Source of the DNA: Ensifer adhaerens
Lineage (GTDB): Bacteria; Pseudomonadota; Alphaproteobacteria; Rhizobiales; Rhizobiaceae
Length of the DNA stretch: 64,000 nucleotides
Direction: 5' to 3'
NCBI RefSeq assembly: GCF_013283195.1
Contig: NZ_JABEKT010000003.1
Span: 374,604 to 438,603, forward strand
Shown here: positions 33,972-43,273 of the stretch, one piece after another
Layout: each line of letters starts with the position of its first letter
Numbering within the stretch: position 1 is the first letter of the stretch
The notes under the pieces: model-generated
Database searches by the model: none
Told to the model about the DNA's origin: nothing
What the model saw: only the letters and a program-made list of their open reading frames with translations
Program-made: the position numbers and the translations under genes

Positions 33972-34955
33972 TCAATTCGTAAGAGCGTTCACTGAAATGG
34001 TGTAGGTGGTGTGCCAGACCATTCCCGCTCGAAATTCCATGGTAGTTGGAACCAGACGCGCCACGGGATTCGGCCCGGCAGAAATCGTCGCGCCGAGGTC
34101 GAATGCGGCGCGGCAAGGTTCCACCCCAATTGCCAAGTGCCGGCCACTCCAGGGGAAACCTTGTCTACCTCGATTGCTGATCCAGAGCATCAGCGACGGG
34201 AAGTCGCCGGGATTCCATTCCAGGACGGTCTGCCAGTTCTCGTCCAGCCGTTCGAGGGTCGCGCGGCCGGAGGCGTTCGGAATGAGGACGCGACATTCAG
34301 CGCGCTCGGAAAGCGGAAGGCTGGTGAGATCGATTTCCGTTCCGTCGCGGCAAAGAACCCCGTTTAGATTCGGCGAGACTTCGTCCACCACAAGGGGACA
34401 AGGGTCAGGCTCGGACCCGAGAGGGTGAGTCCAGACCGTATCATGTGGTCCAATATTCAGCCGCGCGGTTCCGGACGCCTGCGGCAAAGTCAGAACCGGG
34501 TGGAGTGCGATTGGCAAATTGCAGTCACGCCTGGGCAGTACTTCAAGATCCAGTTGTACGCCCGCATTGGCCGGCCGTAGCCGGCGCCGGAGGAGTTCGA
34601 TGGGAGAGTCGTCGGGATAGCGGATCTCAGCGACGAGAGCGCCGCTGTTCTCAGTGACCGTCCAATCGTTGTTCGCCGCGAAGCCGTGCGGCGGCACATT
34701 CGTGCCTGCAGCTATGGGCCAGCCATCAGGTAGGGTGGTGGCACCTTCAGTGCCGAACGGGATGCATGGCCATTCTCCGCGCATGCTGCGCAGAATTTCA
34801 GGCAGAGCGGCAACGTTGGGTTCGTCGATCCAAGGCGCTGTTGCCAATGGCTCCACCATTCGACCATCAGGCAGGCGCAAACGCAAACCGTTGATCATGC
34901 CGCCCAACGGTTGAAGTCCTGCTTCGCCTTGGGGCCAGATAAGACTTGGTATCAT
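33972..34955 (-). CDS. Galactose-mutarotase-fold protein (aldose epimerase-like)
   Basis: A 327-residue protein whose strands and ending (HLAIGVEPCRAAFDLGATIS, HTTYTISV) match aldose 1-epimerase-like beta sandwiches. NLPIALHPVLTLPQ may hold a substrate His. It probably binds or mutarotates a sugar. The ATG at 34955 follows GGAGCAGGG and is preferred over 35024. It is separated from the NADH dehydrogenase gene by about 80 bases. Regulation is not evident. Confidence 0.65.
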   Translation of the reverse strand: MIPSLIWPQGEAGLQPLGGMINGLRLRLPDGRMVEPLATAPWIDEPNVAALPEILRSMRGEWPCIPFGTEGATTLPDGWPIAAGTNVPPHGFAANNDWTVTENSGALVAEIRYPDDSPIELLRRRLRPANAGVQLDLEVLPRRDCNLPIALHPVLTLPQASGTARLNIGPHDTVWTHPLGSEPDPCPLVVDEVSPNLNGVLCRDGTEIDLTSLPLSERAECRVLIPNASGRATLERLDENWQTVLEWNPGDFPSLMLWISNRGRQGFPWSGRHLAIGVEPCRAAFDLGATISAGPNPVARLVPTTMEFRAGMVWHTTYTISVNALTN

Positions 34956-35033
34956 CCCTGCTCCATTATCATGCGGGGTCGTTGCTTTTCCTAGACAAAT
35001 CCGGAGCTTATCGTGACCGCGCAACCACTGTAA

Positions 35034-36341
35034 TCAGTGGAGTTTCAGCCTTGGCCGTATGACCCGGTTCACGTGGCCCACAAGGATGAGCGCAACGCCC
35101 TTTACCCAGCCATGGATGGCAAGCAGATGCATCCGGTACAGCGAAAGATAGACCAGCCTGGCGAGGCGTCCCTCCACAGCCATCCTACCGCCGACCAAAT
35201 TACCCATCAGGCTTCCGACTGTCGAGAAACGGCTGAGCGAAACAAGGGAGCCCTTGTCGCGGTAGACGAAGGCCTCAAGGTCTCCTCCCGAGATCATTCG
35301 AAGCAGATTGCGATAGACTGTGGCCGCCATTTGATGGGCCGCTTGCGCCCTTGGTGGAATAGGACGCTCCTCCCCCGGTGGGATAAGAAAACAGCAATCC
35401 CCCATCGCAAACACGCGCTCATCCGACGTCGTTTGAAGTGTCGGTCTGACCACAAGCTGATTGCTTCTGGATATTTCAAGCCCGTCGAGTTCGCGAAGGA
35501 CATTCGCTCCCCTCACACCGGCCGCCCAAACTGTAATGTCCGCACGCACCTGGTCGCCCGTAGCGAGGGACAAGCCTTGCTCCGTTGCAGCGGTCACGGA
35601 CGTATCAACGAGCACCCGCACCCCCAGTGCCTCAAGTTCAGCGTGTGCGGCCCTCGCAAGCGGTTCGGGAAGCGCCGGGAGGATCCTCGCCCCAGCTTCA
35701 ATCAATGTCACCCGCAGACGGGATTCATCAAAGACCTCCAGTCCGTAGTGCTTGAGAGCTGACGCTGAATTGTAGAGTTCTGCCGCCAACTCCACCCCCG
35801 TCGCCCCGGCTCCGACGATCGCGACGTCGACAAACGCCTCCAACTTCGGGTCAATGGACATTGTCCGCGACACACGCAGACAGTGATTAAGCAGTTTCTT
35901 GCGAAAACGGTCGGCCTGGGACCGGTTTTCGAGGAAAAGGCAGTGGTCCTTGACACCCGGCGTGCCGAAGTCGTTCGAGATCGATCCGATGGCAATGACA
36001 AGGTAGTCGTAGCGCAGGCGATGACGGCCGATCAACTCCGAGCCGTCATCGTCGTGGAGGGGCGCGACCACCACCTGGCGCGCCGCTCGATCTATCGATT
36101 CCAGTGATCCGTAAAAGAAGCGGTATCCCCATCGATGGCCATGGCTACGATACCCGACTTCATCGAGGTTGGCGTCGAGGGAACCGGCAGCTACTTCGTG
36201 GAGGAGTGGCTTCCAAATATGAGTGCGGTTACTCTCCACCAATATGATGTCGAAATCGTCCCGCCCCAGCTTCGCACCGAGGCGCCGGACGAGTTCGAGC
36301 CCACCAGCCCCACCACCAACAACGACGACCTGGATCTTCAT
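35034..36341 (-). CDS. ndh: Type II NADH dehydrogenase (NDH-2)
   Basis: A 435-residue peripheral membrane flavoprotein that passes electrons from NADH to quinone without proton pumping. The FAD-binding start is QVVVVGGGAGGLELVRRLG, the NADH-binding segment is VDVAIVGAGATGVELAAELY, and VFAMGDCCF matches the second flavin contact. The C-terminal helix region (about 385-435, LARLVYLSLYRMHLLAIHGW) anchors it. The start at 36341 fits the family. It may balance NADH made by the many sugar dehydrogenases around it. Confidence 0.92.
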   Translation of the reverse strand: MKIQVVVVGGGAGGLELVRRLGAKLGRDDFDIILVESNRTHIWKPLLHEVAAGSLDANLDEVGYRSHGHRWGYRFFYGSLESIDRAARQVVVAPLHDDDGSELIGRHRLRYDYLVIAIGSISNDFGTPGVKDHCLFLENRSQADRFRKKLLNHCLRVSRTMSIDPKLEAFVDVAIVGAGATGVELAAELYNSASALKHYGLEVFDESRLRVTLIEAGARILPALPEPLARAAHAELEALGVRVLVDTSVTAATEQGLSLATGDQVRADITVWAAGVRGANVLRELDGLEISRSNQLVVRPTLQTTSDERVFAMGDCCFLIPPGEERPIPPRAQAAHQMAATVYRNLLRMISGGDLEAFVYRDKGSLVSLSRFSTVGSLMGNLVGGRMAVEGRLARLVYLSLYRMHLLAIHGWVKGVALILVGHVNRVIRPRLKLH

Positions 36342-36399
36342 GGCTAACGTTCCTGCTCGCGAATGGCGCTCGTGCCGGTGAATTTTCAATGGAACGAAT

Positions 36400-36428
36400 G
36401 GCATGCCACGGCGAGCGCCGGGCATGCC
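36400..36428 (-). terminator. Strong hairpin after the second binding-protein gene
   Basis: GGCATGCC (36400-36407) pairs with GGCATGCC (36421-36428), enclosing a smaller CGGC/GCCG stem. It lies 8 bases after the binding-protein stop on the minus strand. There is no long T-run, so termination is possible but not certain. It ends the operon starting at 44257. Confidence 0.55.
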
Positions 36429-36435
36429 TCAACGA

Positions 36436-37431
36436 TCACTCCGCGGTCGGGTTCAGAAGGTGCTGGTGACGCGGCTCGCCCATGTTGGCGGTGGTAATCA
36501 GGTTGGCGCCGGTGTCGACGTCCTTCTCTACACGCTCGCCCTTGGAGGCGGCATACGCTGTCTTCACCCCGTCATAGCCCATGCGAAAGGGGTCCTGAAC
36601 GATCAGTCCATCTATGACTCCGCCGGAGAGGAAGCCGACGGTCTTGTCGTCGCTATCGAAGCCGATGAGCGCCACCTTGTCCTGAAGATTATTTTCGGCG
36701 ATGGATTGGCCAGCGCCCTGAGACATCTGGAGGTTCGTGACGAAGATCCCCTTCAGATCGGGTTTTGCGACCAAGAGGTCGGTCGTCATGTTGAGGCCGG
36801 TCGTCGGCTGCCCATCGGCAACCTTGTCGGAGTAGAGATTCAGCGCAGGATATTTTGCGGAAAGCTGATCACGAAACCCGCGTGCGCGCGCCTCGTCGGA
36901 GCCGGAGCCGGCATTCGCAACGATTAAGGCAACGTCACCCTCGATCTTTCCGCCGTTGGCCGATGCGATCGCAGCCGCAAGACCGTCGGCCGCCAGCCTT
37001 CCACCCTGCTCGTTGTCCGTCGTCAGGAACGAGGCAAACGCCTTCGAGTTTGCGGGAGAGTCGATCCCGACCACTGGAAGCGCACTGGCTGCCTGATCGA
37101 CGGCGCCGCCAAGCGCAATAAATTCGATCGGTGCGATAACCACAGCGTTCGCGCCGCTGGCTACCGCGTTCTCCAGAAGCGCGATCTGACCGTTGATATC
37201 GCTCTCCGACTGTACGCCGAACTCAGGAACATTGATGCCCAGTTCCGTCTTCGCCTTGCGCGCGCCGGCCAGAACGGTCTGCCAGTATGACGAGGTAATG
37301 TCGCGCACAATCACCGGGATCGTAACGTCCTGGGCGCTGGCAACGCTCGCCACACTGGATGCGATGGTGAGACCGAGAACGCTCGCGATGACTAGCGGAC
37401 GGCTCCAGATGCGATTAGATGAAAACTCCAT
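36436..37431 (-). CDS. Second RbsB-type binding protein of the acid-sugar operon
   Basis: A 331-residue periplasmic binding protein with signal peptide (about 1-33, IASSVASVASAQD). It is clearly paralogous to the protein at 43274-44257: long shared stretches such as QSESDINGQIA, TDNEQGGR versus TDNVQGGR, and GLIVQDPFRMGYDGVKTA. There is no permease or ATPase next to it, so it probably shares the transporter at 40677-43183 and widens its range. The ATG at 37431 follows GGAGAG. Confidence 0.9.
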   Translation of the reverse strand: MEFSSNRIWSRPLVIASVLGLTIASSVASVASAQDVTIPVIVRDITSSYWQTVLAGARKAKTELGINVPEFGVQSESDINGQIALLENAVASGANAVVIAPIEFIALGGAVDQAASALPVVGIDSPANSKAFASFLTTDNEQGGRLAADGLAAAIASANGGKIEGDVALIVANAGSGSDEARARGFRDQLSAKYPALNLYSDKVADGQPTTGLNMTTDLLVAKPDLKGIFVTNLQMSQGAGQSIAENNLQDKVALIGFDSDDKTVGFLSGGVIDGLIVQDPFRMGYDGVKTAYAASKGERVEKDVDTGANLITTANMGEPRHQHLLNPTAE

Positions 37432-37511
37432 AACTCTCTCCACGTTATCGAAGACAAAAAAGAAGGTGTCCGCCCGCCATTTGAGGCGCGCGAGCGAGGG
37501 TCGACTTCCAA

Positions 37512-37530
37512 CCGACCGGTTAAAGGTCGG
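37512..37530 (-). other. Small hairpin between epimerase and binding-protein genes
   Basis: CCGACC (37512-37517) and GGTCGG (37525-37530) flank a seven-base loop in the 131-bp gap. It may tune expression of the downstream binding-protein gene. There is no T-run on the transcribed strand. Confidence 0.35.
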
Positions 37531-37562
37531 AGGGTCTTTAAAAATCTGGCTTCAGACCGGGT

Positions 37563-38456
37563 TCAGGGCAGAAGGCTACGCTCGGCCTGGCGTAGCGTTT
37601 CCTGCGCGGCCTTGATCTGGGCTCGCGTGTACATCAAAGCGTGGGTGGCCAAGTCATGACCGTCCTCCCACAGGTTGCGCCATATGCCGAGGATGCCTTC
37701 GAGGGGTTGACCGACGACGCGCGACGAGAAGCTTTCGAAGGTGATCGGCCCGGCGTAACCCGAGGAGACCAACGCGCGGAACACCCCGGCAAGGTCGATC
37801 GTGCCCGAGCCCATATAGCCGCGGTGAGAATCTCCGGTGTGGAAATAGCCGAGATAGTCGCCAGTCGCTTTGATCGCCGAGGGAACGTCGGATTCCTCGA
37901 TGTTCATATGGTAGACATCGAGGTGAACTTTCACGTTCGGCGCACCGATCCGCTTGCACAGTTCCACGCCCTGCGACGCGGTGTTCAACACGTTGGATTC
38001 ATAACGGTTAACAACTTCCAGCCCGAGCGTGATACCGCTTTTTGCAGCCGTTTCCGCTACCTGCTGCAGCACGTCCACGGACATGGCGACCCCCGCGGCC
38101 GTCGTGGGAGCGGTGTTTTTCTGGAACGCGGAGTGCAGGATGCCGCAGACATGCGTTGCGCCGCAATCGCGCGCAACCGAAAGGGCTTGCTCGAGTTTCT
38201 CCTTGCCGCGCCTTGCTTTCTCTGCATCCCCGCTCGAAATGTCGCTATCAGCATCAAGGCCGAGAGAGAAGTTGATGCCGATACCGTGCTTTTCGAGGGT
38301 GCGACGGGTAAAATCGATATCGATCGAACTCGGATCGAGCGCCGGCGCCTCGATAAAATCGTAGCCAACCTCGGCGGACTTTGCGATCGCCCGAGCACAT
38401 TGATCATGGCTCCAGCCTGATTCCCAAACTAATGCATGCACTCCCAACTTATTCAT
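37563..38456 (-). CDS. D-tagatose/D-psicose 3-epimerase-like isomerase
   Basis: A 297-residue TIM barrel of the xylose-isomerase-like family. The start MNKLGVHALVWESGWSHDQC, metal ligands LGLEVVNRYESN, VHLDVYHMNIEE, YFHTGDSHRGYMGSGTID and ITFESF match ketose 3-epimerases (DTE/DPE). It probably epimerises a free ketose or keto-acid at C3. It sits between the reductase gene and the second binding protein in the operon. Confidence 0.88.
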   Translation of the reverse strand: MNKLGVHALVWESGWSHDQCARAIAKSAEVGYDFIEAPALDPSSIDIDFTRRTLEKHGIGINFSLGLDADSDISSGDAEKARRGKEKLEQALSVARDCGATHVCGILHSAFQKNTAPTTAAGVAMSVDVLQQVAETAAKSGITLGLEVVNRYESNVLNTASQGVELCKRIGAPNVKVHLDVYHMNIEESDVPSAIKATGDYLGYFHTGDSHRGYMGSGTIDLAGVFRALVSSGYAGPITFESFSSRVVGQPLEGILGIWRNLWEDGHDLATHALMYTRAQIKAAQETLRQAERSLLP

Positions 38457-38562
38457 GTTCGACTCTCTGTGTTGTTCAGGCAAAGGTTCAGCCGTCGCGC
38501 CGGCGGACGCACGGGGCGAAGTCGTCGCGGGAATGTGTTCGTGTCGTCGAGTGTTCGCCGCG

Positions 38563-39339
38563 TCAGATGACGCGGCTCATCACGTTTCGGCCGAGGAAGG
38601 TGTATTTCTCTACGTCATAGACCTGCCCCGTGATCGGAGCGGAGGTGTCGGACGCCCAGAAGACGACATGGTTGGCGACTTCTTCCGGAAGAAGGATCCT
38701 GCCGCCCGGCGCAAAGACCGGAGGAATGCTGGACTGCCAATCATCGGGCCGGCCCTGTGCGCGCTGCGTCTCGATTTCAGTCTCGGTCAGTGTCCAGCCG
38801 ACATTGAGTTGGTTGACGCGGATGCCTTCGGTCGCACATCCATCAGCGACGTTGCGGGTCATCGTCATCAACGCCCCCTTCGACATAGAATAGACCAGCA
38901 GGTCCGGCTGCCCAGAATAGGCGTTGACCGAGCCGATGTTGACGATCGAGCCCCTGATCCCCTTTTCGCGCATGTGCTGGATGGCGCGACGAGTCAGCAG
39001 CATCGGTGAACGCGCATTGATCGCAAAAATGCGGTCGAATGCTTCGCCATCGGATGCGTCGAGATCGGTCCGCGGGAAGATGGCCGCGTTGTTGACGAGA
39101 ACATCAAGGCGGCCATAAACGGCGATTGCTTCCTCGGCGATCTTTTCGGCTGCATCAGCTGTTGCAAGGTCGCCCCTGATGTACGGCGCCCCTCCGAGTT
39201 GGGCGGATGCCGCCTCGAGTTTTGTCACGGACGATCCGTGGAGGATCACCTTGGCACCCTTTGCGACGGCCGCCTTGGCTGTCGCCAGTCCAATGCCGGA
39301 GGACGAGCCGGTGATGAGAATGACTTTCTCTTCGAGCAT
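38563..39339 (-). CDS. SDR-family oxidoreductase
   Basis: A 258-residue short-chain dehydrogenase. It has the cofactor site LITGSSSGIGLATAKAAV, the NNAA motif VLVNNAAIFPRT, and the catalytic Ser/Tyr/Lys in IVNIGSVNAYSGQ ... LVYSMSKGAL. It probably interconverts a sugar or sugar acid with its keto form, for instance fructuronate and mannonate ahead of the mannonate dehydratase next door. The specific substrate is inferred from context only. Confidence 0.87.
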   Translation of the reverse strand: MLEEKVILITGSSSGIGLATAKAAVAKGAKVILHGSSVTKLEAASAQLGGAPYIRGDLATADAAEKIAEEAIAVYGRLDVLVNNAAIFPRTDLDASDGEAFDRIFAINARSPMLLTRRAIQHMREKGIRGSIVNIGSVNAYSGQPDLLVYSMSKGALMTMTRNVADGCATEGIRVNQLNVGWTLTETEIETQRAQGRPDDWQSSIPPVFAPGGRILLPEEVANHVVFWASDTSAPITGQVYDVEKYTFLGRNVMSRVI

Positions 39340-39406
39340 TTCGATGTGTTCCTTAGCAGGTCTGAAAATTAGGGGGCGCCCCTGCGGGCGTCGCCCTGGA
39401 CGTTCG

Positions 39407-40600
39407 TTACGCCGAGATCTCTACGTGGGCGCGCATGACGCCGCGCAGTTCCGCGAGGCCCTTCAGGCGGCCGATGTAGGAGTAGCCGGCGTTCACCTTC
39501 ACGCCAGCCTCGACCTTTGCGATATCGTCTGCCAGCAGATGGCCGTGATCAGGCCGCATCGGGATCAAGGCGTCTGCTCGTCCCTCGGAACGGCGGCGCT
39601 TTTCCTCATCGAGTAGCGTGAACACGATCTTCACCATGTCGGAGTCGCCATCGAGGTGTTCTGCTTCATAGAACGAGCCATCCGGCTCGCGCGTGGTGTT
39701 GCGCAAATGCGCAAACGCGATGCGCGGTGCGAATTCGGCAGCCAGGGCTGGAAGGTCGTTGTCCGCCCGAGCGCCCATGGAGCCGACACAGAAGGTCACT
39801 CCGTTCGAAAGGCTAGGATGTGCACGAAGAATGAAGCGGAAATCCTCTGCCGTCGACACGACACGCGGCAGGCCGAAGAGCGAGAACGGCGGATCGTCGG
39901 CGTGAATGCCCAGACGCACGCCCAGTTCTTCAGCAACCGGCGCCATCTCTTTGATGAATTCGGCTAGGTTCGCACGCAGTTCGTCGGCAGAGACGCCATC
40001 AAATTGCGCAATCTCACGGGCTATCCCTTCCCGGCTGTAGGTGTCCTCGCCGCCGGGGAGACCCGCGATGATGTTGCGCTCCAGCACCTGTTGCTGCTTC
40101 TCGTCCATGGCTTCGAACCGAGTCTGTGCCTGTGAAACCAGGCTCGCATCATAATCGCCAGCCGCATTTGCGCGGCGAAGCACGAAGACGTCGTAGGCGA
40201 CGAAATCAACCATGTCGAAGCGTAGCGCGTAGCCGCCGGACGGAAGAGCGAAATGAAGGTTTGTTCGCGTCCAGTCCACAACGGGCATGAAATTGTAGTT
40301 GACGACTTTGACGCCGGCTTCCGCCAGAACCGCGAGTGTAGCCTTCCAGTTGGCGAGCGTGGTGCGGAACGAGCCTGTGCGCAATTTGAGGTCCGACGGC
40401 ATTGGAATGGATTCCACGACGGACCAGCGCAGCCCGTGCGCCTCGATGAGCTCCTTTCGCTTGAACACGTCGTCTCTCGACCACGCCGCACCCGGCCTAT
40501 AGCCGTGGAGCGCGGAAACGATCCCAGTGACACCCGCCTGTTTGATGTAGTCGAGAGTGACCGAGTCACCTGGTCCAAACCACCGCCAGCACTGTTCCAT
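39407..40600 (-). CDS. uxuA: Mannonate dehydratase
   Basis: A 397-residue UxuA-type dehydratase that removes water from D-mannonate to give 2-keto-3-deoxygluconate. Family segments are MEQCWRWFGPGDSVTLDYIK, the metal-ligand region NGVTFCVGSMGARADND, IAFAHLRNTTREPDGSFYEA and PMRPDHGHLLADD. Full length. It lies 76 bases after the permease gene and before the SDR gene, which supports a hexuronate-type or related acid-sugar substrate for this operon. Confidence 0.95.
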   Translation of the reverse strand: MEQCWRWFGPGDSVTLDYIKQAGVTGIVSALHGYRPGAAWSRDDVFKRKELIEAHGLRWSVVESIPMPSDLKLRTGSFRTTLANWKATLAVLAEAGVKVVNYNFMPVVDWTRTNLHFALPSGGYALRFDMVDFVAYDVFVLRRANAAGDYDASLVSQAQTRFEAMDEKQQQVLERNIIAGLPGGEDTYSREGIAREIAQFDGVSADELRANLAEFIKEMAPVAEELGVRLGIHADDPPFSLFGLPRVVSTAEDFRFILRAHPSLSNGVTFCVGSMGARADNDLPALAAEFAPRIAFAHLRNTTREPDGSFYEAEHLDGDSDMVKIVFTLLDEEKRRRSEGRADALIPMRPDHGHLLADDIAKVEAGVKVNAGYSYIGRLKGLAELRGVMRAHVEISA

Positions 40601-40676
40601 TGGTTTTCCTCATTTGGTTATTGTTCGCGGAGGATGTTCTGACGACGCGGGCGGCACAACAGCTGCCCGCATCGCA

Positions 40677-41645
40677 TTACTTCCCGCGACGCCGCAATTG
40701 GTCGAAGTAGACGATAGCGATAATCAGAAGTCCGGTGATAATTCTCTGCCAGAACGAGTTCACGTTAAGCAGGTTGGCGCCGTTGTTGATCGTCGCGAGG
40801 ATGAACGCTCCGATAAGCGGCCCCTGAACGGAACCGACCGCGCCGAAGAGGGACGTTCCGCCGATGACGCTTGACGCGATCGCCTGCAATTCCCAACCGT
40901 CGCCCTGCGTGGCATTCCCGACGCCGAGGCGGGCCGAAAGAAGCACGCCGACGAAGGCGGCCGATACCGCCGAGACGCAATAGGCGAGATAGATCAGCTT
41001 AGAAACGTTGACACCGGAAAGGCGCGCCGCTTCCGGGTTCGAACCGACCGCAAAAAGATAGCGTCCCCATTTCGTGTGTTCGAGGAGCAAATACGCAGGC
41101 GCGGCGACCACAACGACCATCCAGAAGAGGTTCGGGATGCCGAGGAAGGAATCGCGCGCAAACTGGGCGAGGCCCTGATGGGTGATGTTGATCGTCGCGC
41201 CATTGGTCATCAAAAGACCGATTCCGCGCAGCGAAGTCAGCGTCGCTAGCGTGATGATGAAGGGCGGCAAGCCCATTTTCACGATGCCGAAGCCGTGGAA
41301 AACGCCTATTGCCAGACCGACGAGCAAGGTCGCAATGATTGCAAGCCAGACGGGGAAACCAGCCTGGAGCAGCGATGCGATGATAACCGTCGCAAAGCCG
41401 ACCACAGCGCCAACCGACAGGTCGATGCCTGCAGTGATGATGACGAATGTCTGGCCGATCGACAGCACGGCGATCATGGAGCCCTGCCGCAGCAGATTGG
41501 CAATGTTGTTCCCCGTCGCGAACGTGTTGGTCGCAATGCTCAAGATGGCGCAAAGTGCGACCAGAAGGCCGACGAGCGTCAGCGAGAACAAGAGATTGTA
41601 GTTTTTCCGCGATACGGGTTTTTCGGTGGACTCAAGGGTTGCCAC
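40677..41645 (-). CDS. Ribose-type ABC permease
   Basis: A 322-residue RbsC-family permease of the CUT2 class. QTFVIITAGIDLSVGAVVGF and FAVGSNPEAARLSGVNVSKL are the hallmark segments, and eight to ten membrane helices are visible. It starts with GTG at 41645 behind AGGAGG. It works with the tandem ATPase encoded upstream. Confidence 0.94.
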   Translation of the reverse strand: MATLESTEKPVSRKNYNLLFSLTLVGLLVALCAILSIATNTFATGNNIANLLRQGSMIAVLSIGQTFVIITAGIDLSVGAVVGFATVIIASLLQAGFPVWLAIIATLLVGLAIGVFHGFGIVKMGLPPFIITLATLTSLRGIGLLMTNGATINITHQGLAQFARDSFLGIPNLFWMVVVVAAPAYLLLEHTKWGRYLFAVGSNPEAARLSGVNVSKLIYLAYCVSAVSAAFVGVLLSARLGVGNATQGDGWELQAIASSVIGGTSLFGAVGSVQGPLIGAFILATINNGANLLNVNSFWQRIITGLLIIAIVYFDQLRRRGK

Positions 41646-41671
41646 AGCTTCCTCCTCTCAATTGAACAGCG

Positions 41672-43183
41672 TCAGACGCCAATGGCGAGCGCTAGAATTT
41701 CTTCTTCCGTCTTTTCACGGTACGTGTGGGTGCCGACCTGCTTGCCGCTACGAAAGACGTGGAGCGTGTCCGCTAGCTCGTAGACTTCGGGAAGGTAGGA
41801 AGAGATCACGATGATCGCGGCCCCGCGCTTCAGCAGAGCGCCGAAGAGCCGGTAGATTTCCGCCTTCGTCCCGACGTCCACACCGACCGTCGGCTCGTCG
41901 AAAATAAACAGTTCCGCACCGTGGTTCAGCCATTTGCCGATGACGATCTTCTGCTGGTTTCCGCCCGACAGGGAGGACGCAAGTGAGCGGCGCGACGGCG
42001 TTTTGATCGCAAGGTCCCTGATCTGCTTTTCCGCACGATCGATCTCCCCACGATGATTCAGCGTGAGGCCACGCTGAAGAGTGTCGTAGACTGGAAGGTT
42101 GATGTTCAGAGAAATCGGCAGATTGAGATTGAGTCCCTGGTCGCGCCGGCTCTCAGGCGCAAGGGCGATCCCCAAATCGATGGCCGTGCGCACATCGCGG
42201 ATCGCGATCGGCTTGCCGTGCCATTTGATTTCTCCCGAGGTACTGGGATTGCGGCCGAAGAGGCTAAGCGCGAACTCGCTACGTCCGGCCCCAATCAACC
42301 CGTACAAGCCAACGATCTCGCCCTGCCTGACGGTCAGGTCGATGTCAGCAAAGCCCGTCCCGGTAAGCGCTCGCGTGGACAGAACTTCGCTGCCGAAGGC
42401 GACTTTCTCTTTGTGGTAGATCTGCTCCAGTGACCGGTTGATCATCAGCGTAACGAGTTCGGCATTGTTGGTCTCGTCGATGTTTCTCGTTCCGACAAAA
42501 TTGCCGTCCCGCAACACAGAAACACGATCGGCGAGCTCGAAGACCTCTTCCATGCGGTGGCTGATGTATACGATCGTGACGCCATCAGCCTTCAGTCGGC
42601 GAATGAGCTTGAAAAGCTGGTCGGCTTCCTGCCTTGTGAGGTAAGCGGTGGGCTCATCGAAGATGAGGAACTTCGTGCCGCGGACCGACGCGCGCGCGGT
42701 GGCGACGAGCTGCTGCTGGCCGATCGTCAACGAGCCGAGCTGCACATCCGCCGGAATATCGAAGCCGATATCGTTCAGGATTGCCTGGGCACGCGTGATC
42801 ATTTCCTTCTTGCGAAGGAGGCCACCTTTCAGAACCTCGTCGCCGAGGAAGATGTTGGCCGCGACGGTGAGGTGCGGACAAAGCACCACTTCCTGGTGGA
42901 CCGCATTGATGCCGATCGCGATTGCATCGGCCGGGTTTTCGAGACTCACTTCTGTGCCACGCCAGAACATCGTGCCGGACGTCTTCTTCACGACGCCTGT
43001 CAACACTTTGATCAAGGTCGATTTGCCTGCGCCGTTCTCGCCGACGATGGCGTGGACTTCGCCGGGCATGAAGGAAAGCGTGAGCGGCTTGAGCGCGCGA
43101 ACGGGTCCATACTGTTTTTCGACGTCCCGTAGGTCCAGGATCGGCACGGCCGAAACCGTCGACGCCAATGTTTCAGTCGTCAT
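41672..43183 (-). CDS. Ribose-type ABC transporter tandem ATPase (RbsA family)
   Basis: A 503-residue protein with two nucleotide-binding halves. The first has Walker A GENGAGKST (48-56). Its signature is LTIGQQQLVATARA, and the Walker B segment is LIFDEPTAYLTR. The second half has the usual degenerate Walker A (YGLIGAGRSEFAL) and an intact signature SLSGGNQQKIVIGKWL. The start at 43183 follows CAGGAG. It energises the CUT2 permease next to it. Confidence 0.95.
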   Translation of the reverse strand: MTTETLASTVSAVPILDLRDVEKQYGPVRALKPLTLSFMPGEVHAIVGENGAGKSTLIKVLTGVVKKTSGTMFWRGTEVSLENPADAIAIGINAVHQEVVLCPHLTVAANIFLGDEVLKGGLLRKKEMITRAQAILNDIGFDIPADVQLGSLTIGQQQLVATARASVRGTKFLIFDEPTAYLTRQEADQLFKLIRRLKADGVTIVYISHRMEEVFELADRVSVLRDGNFVGTRNIDETNNAELVTLMINRSLEQIYHKEKVAFGSEVLSTRALTGTGFADIDLTVRQGEIVGLYGLIGAGRSEFALSLFGRNPSTSGEIKWHGKPIAIRDVRTAIDLGIALAPESRRDQGLNLNLPISLNINLPVYDTLQRGLTLNHRGEIDRAEKQIRDLAIKTPSRRSLASSLSGGNQQKIVIGKWLNHGAELFIFDEPTVGVDVGTKAEIYRLFGALLKRGAAIIVISSYLPEVYELADTLHVFRSGKQVGTHTYREKTEEEILALAIGV

Positions 43184-43239
43184 GAGTACACTCCTGCGCA
43201 CCGATCACGGTTGACGGCGCGTCATCGTCAACAAGGAGC

Positions 43240-43265
43240 GCCCGCCCCCGAGTTCAGGGGCGGGC
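43240..43265 (-). other. GC-rich hairpin after the first binding-protein gene
   Basis: GCCCGCCCC and GGGGCGGGC are perfect 9-base arms around eight bases, in the 90-bp gap between the binding-protein and ATPase genes. It likely stabilises the binding-protein transcript and reduces read-through. Confidence 0.6.
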
Positions 43266-43273
43266 CTGGCTTC

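Noticed and set aside
33735-33995. An 86-codon plus-strand frame
   Set aside because: It begins inside the LacI operators and overlaps the end of the mutarotase-like gene, with no motif or ribosome binding site.
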